A DNA stretch of 24,220 nucleotides from a virus: positions 1 to 24,220 of IMG/VR virus record IMGVR_UViG_3300044716_000476; one strand, written 5' to 3'. Of the stretch, positions 7,185-15,549 are shown piece after piece. Each line of letters starts with the position of its first letter. Position 1 is the first letter of the stretch. Below the pieces are notes generated by a model. The model did no database searches, was not told the origin of the DNA, and saw only the letters and a list, made by a program, of their open reading frames with translations. The translations under genes and the position numbers were made by a program.

Positions 7185-8336
7185 TTATATACAATCAACA
7201 CTAATTGTTTTTCCACAAGGACCTGTAGTAACAAATGCATTCAATACACCTTCTACAGCTGCTTGAGTTACAGTATCTGTTGAAGGAATCAAAATGTTAG
7301 TGATGAAGTTTGGCTGCCAGTTGTGTCCATTTGCATCTTCATTTTTAGAAGAAGAATGATGACCTACTGAATACTGACAATATGTTTTTTCACACTCTAC
7401 CAACAAGTTTTTAGTTCTTGAAACTTCCAACTGAGCATAATAAGGAGCTCCTGTAGTTTCAACTTCATTGTTCAAACCGTCAAAACCTGTTCCACCTGGC
7501 ATTTCCATGTACTCTTCCCATTGCAAGTCAGCACCAATACCTTTTGGCATTTGCATTCCTGCCATATTAATAGTTACAGTTGTGCTGTTTGGTGCCCATC
7601 CTGATTGAAGAACTGTTTGGATTGAACCAATTGTGTAACGTTGCATGATGCTCTCTGCTTTAGGGAAACATCCACAATCTTGAGTGTTAGGCTTGAAAGT
7701 AATAGTGATACCAGCTTCGTAAGCTACACCATTTACTGTTTGAGGACCTGTACCTACAACTGTAGCAACGTATTTCTTTAAAAATTCGTTTTCTTGAATT
7801 GCTGTTACAAATTGTGCTTGCAAATCTAGAGGATCTGGAACATAGTTACAATCACCATCACAAGAAGGACAAGTTTCAGACTGAACATTAATTGTTTCTA
7901 CTTGGAATCTGTTCTCAGGCATAAAGAAGTTCAAAGAAGGATCTCTTAGTTGAATTCCAATTGCATAGTTTGTAGAACAATCAATACAAGAAAAATAGAA
8001 ACTTGCTGTGTTAGAAGTTCCTGCTTGAGGAGCATCTACGTTAGCATAATCAATAAGACAAGAAGAAAGATATTCTCCATTGCTCAATCTTACGCTTTTA
8101 GACTTAGTTGGTTGACCAGTCACCGCACCTACACCAATAGCTACGAAAATTGTTTTTGCTGCTGCTACACCTGCTGCATTTACTGCTACACTTGTTTCAG
8201 CGTTGTAAAATCCAATCTGACCTGGGGCCAAATTGTACCATTTGTTTGCTGCATCAAAAAAAGCTGTTCCATTAGCTACAATTGCTGCATCTCCTTTTGT
8301 TGGAAGGAAAATTTGTTTTTGAATTCTAGTTGACAT
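7185..8336 (-). CDS. Abundant-looking virion structural protein, unassigned
   Basis: 383 residues, Ala/Gly/Thr-rich and noticeably less AT-rich in codon use than its neighbours, a feature shared with the capsid gene and often linked to high expression. N-terminal residues 1-110 are Ala/Val-rich; the middle has a Cys cluster (SETCPSCDGDCNYVPDP, about 152-168, and D-C-G-C further on). No enzymatic motif is visible. It follows the adaptor candidate by 28 bases and ends in a strong terminator. Candidates are a head decoration/auxiliary protein, a head fibre, or a tail tube-type protein; I cannot decide between them. The start ATG is preceded by TAAATAAATAAATT, a typical AT-rich Bacteroidota-type leader without Shine-Dalgarno. 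Confidence 0.75.
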   Translation of the reverse strand: MSTRIQKQIFLPTKGDAAIVANGTAFFDAANKWYNLAPGQIGFYNAETSVAVNAAGVAAAKTIFVAIGVGAVTGQPTKSKSVRLSNGEYLSSCLIDYANVDAPQAGTSNTASFYFSCIDCSTNYAIGIQLRDPSLNFFMPENRFQVETINVQSETCPSCDGDCNYVPDPLDLQAQFVTAIQENEFLKKYVATVVGTGPQTVNGVAYEAGITITFKPNTQDCGCFPKAESIMQRYTIGSIQTVLQSGWAPNSTTVTINMAGMQMPKGIGADLQWEEYMEMPGGTGFDGLNNEVETTGAPYYAQLEVSRTKNLLVECEKTYCQYSVGHHSSSKNEDANGHNWQPNFITNILIPSTDTVTQAAVEGVLNAFVTTGPCGKTISVDCI

Positions 8337-8364
8337 AATTTATTTATTTAAAGTTTAATAAAAT

Positions 8365-9063
8365 TTATATTTTAGATATGTTTAAGATTTTGTTTAATTG
8401 TGATTCAAAGTCTATAGTGTTACCTACATCTCTCATTGCGACTAAAACTGCAATATCTATTATTTTGTTTACTTGGAAAGTTGAGTCAATTTCAATATCT
8501 TGCTGTACAGCAGGGGTACCATCAGGTAGGTTATAAGTGCCTCCAATAAAGTCTTGAGGATTGGCAGGTCTTTTTGGTTTTCTTACATACGTTAAATAAA
8601 CATTTGTTATATCAAAACCATCATAATACATGTATAGTTTATTTCCAGACATGTCTAAATTGACTCTTTCAAATGTGTACGATGAACTAAACATCGGATC
8701 ATTTATATAAATATCATCTTTGCGGATGAAATAGTTTTTGATTTCTTTTGACGGACATTTTTCTGTTTGACATGCAGAATAACTTTCTAAGTATCTGTAA
8801 TAGTCAGCAGGTAAATCCGCTGTATAATAATCATCATTGACTTTAGTAACTGGAAGCAAAGCGTTCTTCACTTCCAATTGTCTAATGTCATCTCTTCTCT
8901 TCTGGTTTAACTCTAATTGAGTACAAACGTTTTCAATATAGATAATATATGCTTCATAAATGTATTCGTCTATTTGAGGGACTAGGAAATTAGCATTTCG
9001 TAATCCATCTACTTTGTTAGCGTGTTGTTTAAATTTATAATGAGCATTTTTTATTGAATACAT
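8365..9063 (-). CDS. Putative head-tail adaptor / ring protein
   Basis: 232 residues. The pattern is a helical N-terminal part (IDEYIYEAYIIYIENV), a T-A-D-L-P-A-D-Y-Y-R motif near 80-90, a beta-rich middle ending in V-Y-L-T-Y-V-R-K-P (about 165-173), and a helical C-terminus (KIIDIAVLVAMRDVG). This arrangement, with a P-x-D-Y-Y-R loop and an L-x-Y-V-R-x-P strand, resembles T7 gp11-like adaptors and the ring proteins of short-tailed phages including crAss-like ones. Position two genes after the capsid gene supports a connector role. Its ATG overlaps the upstream stop in TAATG. Function rests on pattern and context, not on a definitive motif. Confidence 0.6.
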   Translation of the reverse strand: MYSIKNAHYKFKQHANKVDGLRNANFLVPQIDEYIYEAYIIYIENVCTQLELNQKRRDDIRQLEVKNALLPVTKVNDDYYTADLPADYYRYLESYSACQTEKCPSKEIKNYFIRKDDIYINDPMFSSSYTFERVNLDMSGNKLYMYYDGFDITNVYLTYVRKPKRPANPQDFIGGTYNLPDGTPAVQQDIEIDSTFQVNKIIDIAVLVAMRDVGNTIDFESQLNKILNISKI

Positions 9064-9977
9064 TATTTCATTTTAGCTTTTAGAGCTTCTTCTAGAGAAA
9101 GGTATAGTGCAGAGTTTTCAGGTTTTGTTAAAAAGTCTACAATATTGATTGTGTCTGTAGAAAGTTGCTCTCCGTTAAAGAATACCTTTGTGTTTTCTTT
9201 TCTTAGAATGGCATATTGGAATAATCTTTCCACTGTAACTGTCAATTCTAATTTTGCTTTATTTTTAGGGTCAGACAACTCTAAGAATAAATCTTGGATT
9301 GCTACTAAAGTTTCTTTAGAAGTGTTCTCTGTGATTTTAGTGTAGAGCATATCTTCAATAATCACATCTTTCTCTTCTCCTGTAAACTTAATTCCCAAGG
9401 CTGTAGCCATGTTTTTCTTTTGAGATTTTGTAAGTCCTTCAAATCTTGTATGTAATTTGCTAACTCTTTCTCTTTTAGATTCTCTCACCACTGCATCTGC
9501 TTCTTCATCTGCAATAATCCATTCTGCTGTGGGATGCTTAGTTAAAGCGTTTTCTCCTATAACAGTCATTGGATCAGAAGTCATAATAGCGTATACTAAT
9601 TCATCCAATGGTTTATTCAAATCTAACATTTGTATATCTCTACCTACTTTAGCTCTACATTTTGAGTTGTTGAAGAAGGGATCTTTTCTGTTTGATGGGT
9701 CAGCAGTAGTTATTTTAGCTCCTGTTGCATCATCATTAAAGGCTAGTTTTTTAACTAAATCATTGATTTGAGCATCAGAGTATCTGTTTCCTACGGGTCC
9801 TAATTGGAATCTGTAGTTTTGCTCGTCAAATTGAGGTCTTATAGTGTTACTGTTTGCTAAAAAAGCATAAGTTTCTGAAATTTGTCTATAAGATGGGTCA
9901 ATGTTAACTTGCCAATGCTTATTCTTTCTAATGTTTGGGTAAATCTTTACCTTTTTTGGTTTAATTGATTCTGACAT
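9063..9977 (-). CDS. Unknown virion-region protein downstream of the capsid gene
   Basis: 304 residues, no family recognised. The N-terminus is basic (PKKVKIYPNIRKNKHW), followed by a mixed domain and, from about residue 165, predominantly helical sequence rich in Lys/Glu. No membrane segments or Cys clusters (one Cys only), unlike the appendage genes. It begins a transcription segment after the tRNA-like element and the capsid terminator and overlaps the adaptor candidate by one base (TAATG). Its leader contains a 17-base word identical to that of the scaffold-like gene, at the same distance from the ATG. Possible roles are internal head protein, head completion or a connector component. Confidence 0.7.
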   Translation of the reverse strand: MSESIKPKKVKIYPNIRKNKHWQVNIDPSYRQISETYAFLANSNTIRPQFDEQNYRFQLGPVGNRYSDAQINDLVKKLAFNDDATGAKITTADPSNRKDPFFNNSKCRAKVGRDIQMLDLNKPLDELVYAIMTSDPMTVIGENALTKHPTAEWIIADEEADAVVRESKRERVSKLHTRFEGLTKSQKKNMATALGIKFTGEEKDVIIEDMLYTKITENTSKETLVAIQDLFLELSDPKNKAKLELTVTVERLFQYAILRKENTKVFFNGEQLSTDTINIVDFLTKPENSALYLSLEEALKAKMK

Positions 9978-9980
9978 ATT

Positions 9981-9997
9981 TTTTTTGTTTTGTGTGT
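9981..9997 (-). promoter_or_regulatory. Shared 17-base translation leader, copy 1
   Basis: Minus-strand word ACACACAAAACAAAAAA lies 3 bases upstream of the ATG of the 304-aa gene. The same word sits at the same distance upstream of the gene at 11726-12862. A role in ribosome binding without Shine-Dalgarno pairing is an inference. Confidence 0.45.
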
Positions 9998-10008
9998 TTA
10001 AAAAATAG

Positions 10009-10080
10009 TAGCAACGACTCAGACTCGAACTGGTTAAACTGGTTTATGAGACCAGAGAGATCCATACCTCCCTCCTGCTA
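10009..10080 (-). tRNA. tRNA-like element, anticodon CAT (Met/Ile type), imperfect fold
   Basis: On the minus strand a D-arm (GGAG/CTCT with loop GTATGGAT), a perfect 5-bp anticodon stem CTGGT/ACCAG with 7-base loop CTCATAA (anticodon CAT at 10048-10046), and a canonical T-loop TTCGAGT with C after it can be drawn. The ends TAGCA and TGCTA pair. Against it: the outer two T-stem pairs do not form, the acceptor stem is only 5-6 bp with a 2-base length conflict, base 8 is A, and no CCA is encoded. It could be a divergent functional phage tRNA or a decaying one. It lies directly after the capsid-gene terminator. Confidence 0.55.
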
Positions 10081-10081
10081 T

Positions 10082-10109
10082 AAAAAGGGGTGATTTATCG
10101 GCTCACCCC
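10082..10109 (-). terminator. Intrinsic terminator after the major capsid gene
   Basis: Minus strand: GGGGTGA (10109-10103), 9-base loop, TCACCCC (10093-10087), then TTTTT (10086-10082). A perfect 7-bp stem with five G/C pairs plus a T-run, 20 bases after the capsid stop codon. Confidence 0.9.
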
Positions 10110-10127
10110 ATAAGGCCTATAAAGGTT

Positions 10128-11705
10128 TTATTTTCCTCTCAATACTGCTGGAATCAACTCACCGCATTTTGTAACATCTTTTACCATGATACCTGCGTAT
10201 TCCATTCTATGTACAGTCCAGAAGTCACCTGCGTGAGACATCAATGAACCTTGGTTATTTCCGTAAGGATTAGACAATCCACCTGTGTAACCGTAAGCAA
10301 CATCTCTTGAAGATTTCAAGTAAGCAATGTTTTTACCAAAACCATCACCCAATCCGTAGTTAACGAATGTAAATCTTGAAGACTCTGCTGGATAACCATT
10401 CTCATCTAAGATAGTGTTGAATGTTACGTCATCATAAGCTTTCATGTGCATAACTGTCAATGAGCCACCTAGTTTGAATTTGTACTGAGTCCAAGGAGTT
10501 TCTGTGTAAGACAATCCTGTTGGTCCACCTGGTACCAATGAATTTCCATCAACTTTGATGAAGTAGTCTTTCATATCTTTGAAATATCCTTGAGTTATTT
10601 GGTTGATAGCCTCATCAAACAATCTCAATCCAATCTCACCTGTCCACATTACAACATTTCTTTGGTCATAAGCAACTCTACCGAAGAAAATATCAGTTAA
10701 GAAGTCTCTTACTAGGCCAATAGAGAAAGTGTTATAGTATTCTCTGTAACCATCTTCCAAAATTTCTTGAAGACCTGGACCTTGATTTACATAGTATCCT
10801 GTTGACTCATCTACAACTGTAGAAGAACTTCTTTGATACATCAAGTGCAATTCTTTTTCCATTTCGAATTCTTTGTTGAATTTAACCTCAGCAACAGAAG
10901 TAATATACATATTATTCTTGATTGGAGAGTTCATTGCTTTTTGAATTCTGTTTTGGAAGTTTTCTTGAGACTCACCTTGTTTTCTACCTGCAAGAATCAA
11001 CAAATCTGCCTCAGTCAAGTTACCGTTCAATTTTCTTTGAGCAGCATCTCCTGTCATTTGGTATTGTTTTCTGAATCTAGAAAGACCAGAACGGAATTTA
11101 ATTTTTCCGATTGAATCTACACTCATTGAACCGCCCTTTACAGAACCTTCAGAGTAAGTAGAAGACATTTTCATTACTCTTGATCCAATAACAAACAAGT
11201 CAGCTGGTACGAATAATGTAGGATCGTCAGTCATAAGTTTTACAGTGTAAATAGTGCTTGAACCGTCTTTTTGACCTGCACTCATTACACGCATGTTGAA
11301 TTTTTTGCTGTCTGTGAATACCAAAGTATCACCTTCAACAAAAGTTCCTAAATCTAATTTCAATTTAAATGGTCTTTGTCCTGCACCTTTTGTAGTGTTA
11401 GATGGCTCAACATCTTCAACCAACAAAGCTGGTCTATAACCTGACACCATGAATTCCCATTCTACTTTGTTACCTTCTACGGTAATTGTGTCTGCACCTT
11501 GAGCAAGTTCCAAAAGTGGAGCTGTACCGTCAAACAATGTTTTCATTGAAGCTAATTGACCCATACCACCCAAAGCATCTACATCAGTTTTAATCAAACC
11601 TGATTGATAAAGATTGTTCAAGTTAGTATAATTCATACCCCAATTACGGTCTCCTGTTAACATAGGAGCCTTAATGATTCCGAATTTACTTTGTGATAAT
11701 TTCAT
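10128..11705 (-). CDS. Major capsid protein (HK97-fold, crAss-like size)
   Basis: 525 residues, assigned mainly by position: directly after portal and an acidic scaffold-like gene, followed by its own strong terminator, and with the more GC-rich codon use of a highly expressed gene. Length fits crAss-like capsid proteins (about 500 residues). Sequence shows mixed alpha/beta composition, many Gly/aromatic residues in the second half (EYYNTFSIGLVRDF, FGRVAYDQRNVVMWTGEIG), and no enzymatic motif. The segment with FDEAINQ and later LTVMHMKAYDD fits P-domain/A-domain-like alternation of an HK97 shell protein, but I cannot prove the fold by eye. Start ATG preceded by AAATTTAAAACAA, with 20 bases after the scaffold-like gene. 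Confidence 0.85.
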   Translation of the reverse strand: MKLSQSKFGIIKAPMLTGDRNWGMNYTNLNNLYQSGLIKTDVDALGGMGQLASMKTLFDGTAPLLELAQGADTITVEGNKVEWEFMVSGYRPALLVEDVEPSNTTKGAGQRPFKLKLDLGTFVEGDTLVFTDSKKFNMRVMSAGQKDGSSTIYTVKLMTDDPTLFVPADLFVIGSRVMKMSSTYSEGSVKGGSMSVDSIGKIKFRSGLSRFRKQYQMTGDAAQRKLNGNLTEADLLILAGRKQGESQENFQNRIQKAMNSPIKNNMYITSVAEVKFNKEFEMEKELHLMYQRSSSTVVDESTGYYVNQGPGLQEILEDGYREYYNTFSIGLVRDFLTDIFFGRVAYDQRNVVMWTGEIGLRLFDEAINQITQGYFKDMKDYFIKVDGNSLVPGGPTGLSYTETPWTQYKFKLGGSLTVMHMKAYDDVTFNTILDENGYPAESSRFTFVNYGLGDGFGKNIAYLKSSRDVAYGYTGGLSNPYGNNQGSLMSHAGDFWTVHRMEYAGIMVKDVTKCGELIPAVLRGK

Positions 11706-11725
11706 TTGTTTTAAATTTATTTATT

Positions 11726-12862
11726 TTAGTTGATGAATTCTATTTTAAAATCGTTAGATTCTTTCTTTTTACCTGCTGTCTTTTTTATAGAGTCTGCAAG
11801 TTTGCTTCTAACTTTACTTTCAATTTCTACTTTTTCAGTTTTATCAGAAAGACCTTCATATAGTTTGTAAGCTAATGCTACCATCTTTTCAGGGTCTGAC
11901 AAATACTCATTAAGTACTTTTTTAAATCCTGTTGACCTTCCTACGACTTGACCTTTATTGTCTTTAATATCCATAGGAGAAAAAATAAAATCTTCAAGAT
12001 TTGTTTTTTGGTTTTTAGCAATAACTACATTATCACTTTTCCCCGCTTTAATTGTTTCTCTTATTTTTCCCACTGTTTTAGAATATTCTTCTTTTTGATA
12101 ACGAGCATATTCTTCTTGGGACTTCACTAACTCTTCTTCTTGTTTCTCTCTGTATTTTTGTAAATCAGATTGAATCTTAGTAGCCTGGGTAAACAATTTG
12201 TTTTTTTCTTTATAACCCTCTACAAGTTCCTCTGCTTCTTCTTCCTCTAAACCCTTTACAGATTGTAGATAAGTTTTTACTAGAGCTGTGGCATTATCTT
12301 CGTCTTCTATATCTACATCCACCCAATTTGTGTCTGCATGTAAATTAATATAATCGTCAATATTACCCCCGTTTTTCAAGAAATTAAGAACACCGTCTAC
12401 TTTAGGATCATCTATCTTGTAAGCATTTTTAACCATACTCACCGCTCTATCTTCTAGAGTTTTTTCATAAGCCTCATATAAAGACTCTTCATCACCATTC
12501 CAATCTTCTGGAATATCTAAAAGATTTTTTTCAGCTAATTCTTGAGCAAAGATTTTTAAAGGACTTTCTTCTACTTCATCCTCCTCCGTTTCTTCTTCCT
12601 CTTCTTTTTCCTCAGACTCTTCTTCAGACTCCTCAGTTTTTTTAGCTTTTTCTTCTTTTTTCTTAATGATGGCTTTTTTCTCTTCATCAGTTAAGTCTAA
12701 CTCATCTAAGTTCGACTCATCCACTAAATCAGTGTTTACTAAGTCATTGTCATCATCTTCTTCAACCTCGTTTAGAGTTTGAATCTTGTCTGTAAGATTA
12801 TTATCATCTAGCATACTATCGCTAAACTCCATAATCTCAAAATCTAGATTATTGTCTATCAT
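11726..12862 (-). CDS. Acidic scaffold-like protein
   Basis: 378 residues. The first 100 residues are extremely acidic (runs of E and D, e.g. EESEEKEEEEETEEDEVEES at about 81-100), the middle is helical with strong coiled-coil character (about 215-270, Q/K/E-rich), and the C-terminus ends in a basic helix (KLADSIKKTAGKKKE) followed by a short hydrophobic tail. A charged coiled-coil protein between portal and capsid genes is the classic place and type of a head scaffolding protein; the basic C-terminus is the usual capsid-binding end. It may be removed by the ClpP-like protease encoded at 20288-20830, which is an inference. Its leader carries the 17-base word also found before the gene at 9063-9977. 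Confidence 0.7.
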   Translation of the reverse strand: MIDNNLDFEIMEFSDSMLDDNNLTDKIQTLNEVEEDDDNDLVNTDLVDESNLDELDLTDEEKKAIIKKKEEKAKKTEESEEESEEKEEEEETEEDEVEESPLKIFAQELAEKNLLDIPEDWNGDEESLYEAYEKTLEDRAVSMVKNAYKIDDPKVDGVLNFLKNGGNIDDYINLHADTNWVDVDIEDEDNATALVKTYLQSVKGLEEEEAEELVEGYKEKNKLFTQATKIQSDLQKYREKQEEELVKSQEEYARYQKEEYSKTVGKIRETIKAGKSDNVVIAKNQKTNLEDFIFSPMDIKDNKGQVVGRSTGFKKVLNEYLSDPEKMVALAYKLYEGLSDKTEKVEIESKVRSKLADSIKKTAGKKKESNDFKIEFIN

Positions 12863-12865
12863 ACC

Positions 12866-12882
12866 TTTTTTGTTTTGTGTGT
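12866..12882 (-). promoter_or_regulatory. Shared 17-base translation leader, copy 2
   Basis: Minus-strand word ACACACAAAACAAAAAA lies 3 bases upstream of the ATG of the scaffold-like gene, identical in sequence and spacing to 9981-9997. Upstream of it, CAATTTTACA occurs twice in tandem. The remaining 95 bases to the portal stop are AT-rich with a weak TATTAT/ATAATA hairpin (12939-12956). Confidence 0.45.
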
Positions 12883-12976
12883 AAAATTGTAATGTAAAAT
12901 TGAAAAAAAATTATTTTTTTATTTAATTTATTTTTCTATATTATTAAAATATAATAACTAATGGGTTAAGAATCAA

Positions 12977-15493
12977 TTACTTAGTAGTTTTATTATCTTT
13001 ACCCATTAAAGCTATTTCTTTTTCTAATTTTTTATTTTGTAACTCTATTTGTTTCATCTTTTCCTCTTTAAGACTAACATCTGCTGATGATTGATTTTTA
13101 AGCATCTGTAATTCTACCAAATCATTTTCATTATTTTCGTTAATATCATTAGCTCTTGCAAACCTTTCAGCATTGAGTTCTGCTGCTTGTAGAGTGGTAG
13201 CATTTCTGTCATCTGCTATTTGTTTTTCTACTCTAAGCTTCTCTTGCTCCATTTGAGTTTGCATTTGCATTTGTTGCTGTTGTTGCTCTTGTTGAGCTGC
13301 TTGCATTTGCTCTTCTTTAGCTTCTTTTTCAACTTGTATTCTGTTAATGATGTTTTTAACTTCTGTAGCGTTTTCTGATGTTATAATCTCTGCGGCCACT
13401 CTTAAATCTCCACCAGCATTTTGAATGATAGGTTGAATAAGATTTTTAAACTGATTTAACATTTCTGTATCTCTCAAAGTATTAGTGATGTAAACCTTAT
13501 AATTATAATTAGCAAAATCTGCGAATTCTGTATTCAATGTAGCAACACTTAAATCAGAAAGAATATAAGATGCTTTTAAAGGGTTTTCTTTGTAAACCAC
13601 TTTACATACTTCAATATAGTTTTCTACAGTTCTCTCTTTAACGTAAGAGTGCATATAAAACCATTTTTCAGTTTGATTAGAAGACTGTATAATACTTTGT
13701 TGATTATTAGACACAGATTCATAAGGAGATTGCATTCCTAATCTTGCAGGATTGTAACTCATTGCTTGAGTCATTTTTCTCTCTATATAATCAAGTAATT
13801 GTATTTTTTGTTGAATCTCTTGAGTGTGAGATAGGTCTATAGATTTCCAATACTGGGGGTCAACTCCTAAGTTTCTCATATCCCCGTCTCTAGAACCACT
13901 AATCAATGCCACTTTGAATTTCTTAATATAAGTCATCCATTGTGTAGGTGTCATATCTTTTGGTATCTGCTCATTCAAACCTAATAGGACTTTACCTATA
14001 TCAGTTTTCATAACCTCAATGATTTGATTTACAATAACATTGTATAAAAACTGCCAAGGTTTCCCTAAATCAGCAATTGCTACTGCCATAGAGTTTCTTG
14101 CAGAGTAAACTGTACCTGTGTAAGGGCCTCTAATTTGGAAAGGATTATCAATATCTCTGTATTGGTTAGGAACTGGCTCTATCTTCAAATAAACTTTAGG
14201 GTTAGTGAAGATTTTATATCCTTGCCAGTATTCTGGAATCCAAATGATTTCTTGTTTAATATCATTAGCTTTGTCAAAAACATAAGTTTCATCAACTATG
14301 TTTCTTTCTAATGTACCATTCTCATTTAATCTATAAATGTATTTAATTTTCTTCAAAGATTTCCAAACCACATGGGTTACACGAAGTCTTCTAATCTTAT
14401 AGTTATCGTTGTAATTATCTTCCCAAGGATCAATCCAACTTGGAGTTGTCTCAGGGTCTGTAGGATTCATAATAGCATTAGGAATAATTTCCCATACTTT
14501 AGAATCACTTGGAGAGTTTAATGTAGACTCATATTTGTCAAAAACTTCTCTCTCTTCTTCTGTAATTATATTACCAAACTTTTGATATATCTCATAAATA
14601 GAAAGATATTCATCATAAGTACACCAATCCACCTCATCTAAGTAATCTACATCCTTAGATTTAGCGTAATTAAAATATAAAGGATTACAAGCTTTAATTG
14701 TAGGCTTTCCGTTATACTCACCTGTCCAATACACCTCTTCACCTGTAATGATTACATCTTTCCAACCTTTATCAAATACAAACTTTAATCTATCTGTACG
14801 AATATGATATTGTAATATTTCATCAGTTACTTTTTCTTCAGGCAATCTAAAACCATGAGCCATATAGTTCTCTACCTCAACAGGAGTCATTTTTACGGCA
14901 GCTTCTTCTAACTGTGCTTGAAAACTCTCTTGTATTTGTTGTAGTTTTTCTTGATATTGAGGATCAGTGTTAGGATCAATACTAGCCGCAGCTTCCTGCA
15001 TCTTTTTTTGATTCTCAACCTGTAGTTTACTTATAATACTTTCTTTAACAATCTTTGCTGTATTCTCAAGCAATAAATCTTTTCTAGTTCTTTGTCTAAC
15101 AGATTCGCTGTTAGAATTAGTTGTGACAGCTCTAATATTAAAAGGTCTTTTAATCTCTTCTCCCTCTAAATCGTGTAACACTGTCTGTAAAACAGGAAAA
15201 TGGATAAAGTCACTTTGGTTAAACTCAATTTCAGGCATAGACACACCTAAATCACTCTCTACAACTTTACCTGTCTCTAAAAAACTGTTAAAGTCCATAC
15301 GACCGTTATAAAGTTCATAATTTATCTTGAACTTTTCTTTCTTTTCGTTATAATAATTATATTGATTACAGAAATAATCCATCTTCTTTCTAGCCCAAGC
15401 ATACTTATCCGCTATCTTCTTTTTGTAAGAAAGCCTGTCTGTACCTGGTCCAGAAAGAATTACATCTTCTGTAGCATTACCATTAATTACCAT
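12977..15493 (-). CDS. Portal protein
   Basis: 838 residues, immediately downstream of TerL, with the size of crAss-like portals. The N-terminal part has the Y-E-L-Y-N-G segment and a long helix; the middle contains the W-K-D-V-I-I-T-G-E-E-V-Y-W pattern followed by C-N-P-L-Y-F, a stretch seen in large portals of this type, and Y-S-A-R-N-S / A-I-A-D-L-G before the stem. From about residue 710 the protein becomes a long coiled coil with a Gln-rich run (QQEQQQQQMQMQ) and ends in basic helices, consistent with a barrel/crown extension inside the head. It forms the dodecameric DNA channel and docks TerL during packaging. ATG preceded by a TAAATTTG promoter-like box (15519-15512). Identification by order and pattern. 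Confidence 0.85.
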   Translation of the reverse strand: MVINGNATEDVILSGPGTDRLSYKKKIADKYAWARKKMDYFCNQYNYYNEKKEKFKINYELYNGRMDFNSFLETGKVVESDLGVSMPEIEFNQSDFIHFPVLQTVLHDLEGEEIKRPFNIRAVTTNSNSESVRQRTRKDLLLENTAKIVKESIISKLQVENQKKMQEAAASIDPNTDPQYQEKLQQIQESFQAQLEEAAVKMTPVEVENYMAHGFRLPEEKVTDEILQYHIRTDRLKFVFDKGWKDVIITGEEVYWTGEYNGKPTIKACNPLYFNYAKSKDVDYLDEVDWCTYDEYLSIYEIYQKFGNIITEEEREVFDKYESTLNSPSDSKVWEIIPNAIMNPTDPETTPSWIDPWEDNYNDNYKIRRLRVTHVVWKSLKKIKYIYRLNENGTLERNIVDETYVFDKANDIKQEIIWIPEYWQGYKIFTNPKVYLKIEPVPNQYRDIDNPFQIRGPYTGTVYSARNSMAVAIADLGKPWQFLYNVIVNQIIEVMKTDIGKVLLGLNEQIPKDMTPTQWMTYIKKFKVALISGSRDGDMRNLGVDPQYWKSIDLSHTQEIQQKIQLLDYIERKMTQAMSYNPARLGMQSPYESVSNNQQSIIQSSNQTEKWFYMHSYVKERTVENYIEVCKVVYKENPLKASYILSDLSVATLNTEFADFANYNYKVYITNTLRDTEMLNQFKNLIQPIIQNAGGDLRVAAEIITSENATEVKNIINRIQVEKEAKEEQMQAAQQEQQQQQMQMQTQMEQEKLRVEKQIADDRNATTLQAAELNAERFARANDINENNENDLVELQMLKNQSSADVSLKEEKMKQIELQNKKLEKEIALMGKDNKTTK

Positions 15494-15511
15494 TATTATC
15501 GGTTTAATTTA

Positions 15512-15519
15512 CAAATTTA
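15512..15519 (-). promoter_or_regulatory. Possible Bacteroidota -7 box upstream of portal
   Basis: TAAATTTG matches the TAnnTTTG consensus of the Bacteroidota -7 element, 18 bases before the portal ATG. No TTTG -33 element is visible at the right distance, so this may be chance in AT-rich DNA. Confidence 0.25.
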
Positions 15520-15549
15520 TAAATAAATTATTATATTTCTTTTTTTAGT

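Noticed and set aside
7950-8333. Plus-strand ORF of 127 codons opposite the 383-aa gene
   Set aside because: Shadow of a GC-richer coding region; Cys/Tyr/Ser-rich low-quality sequence without domain.
12939-12956. TATTAT/ATAATA hairpin between portal and scaffold-like gene
   Set aside because: Pure A/T stem of 6 bp without a following T-run; expected by chance in such AT-rich DNA, so not called a terminator.
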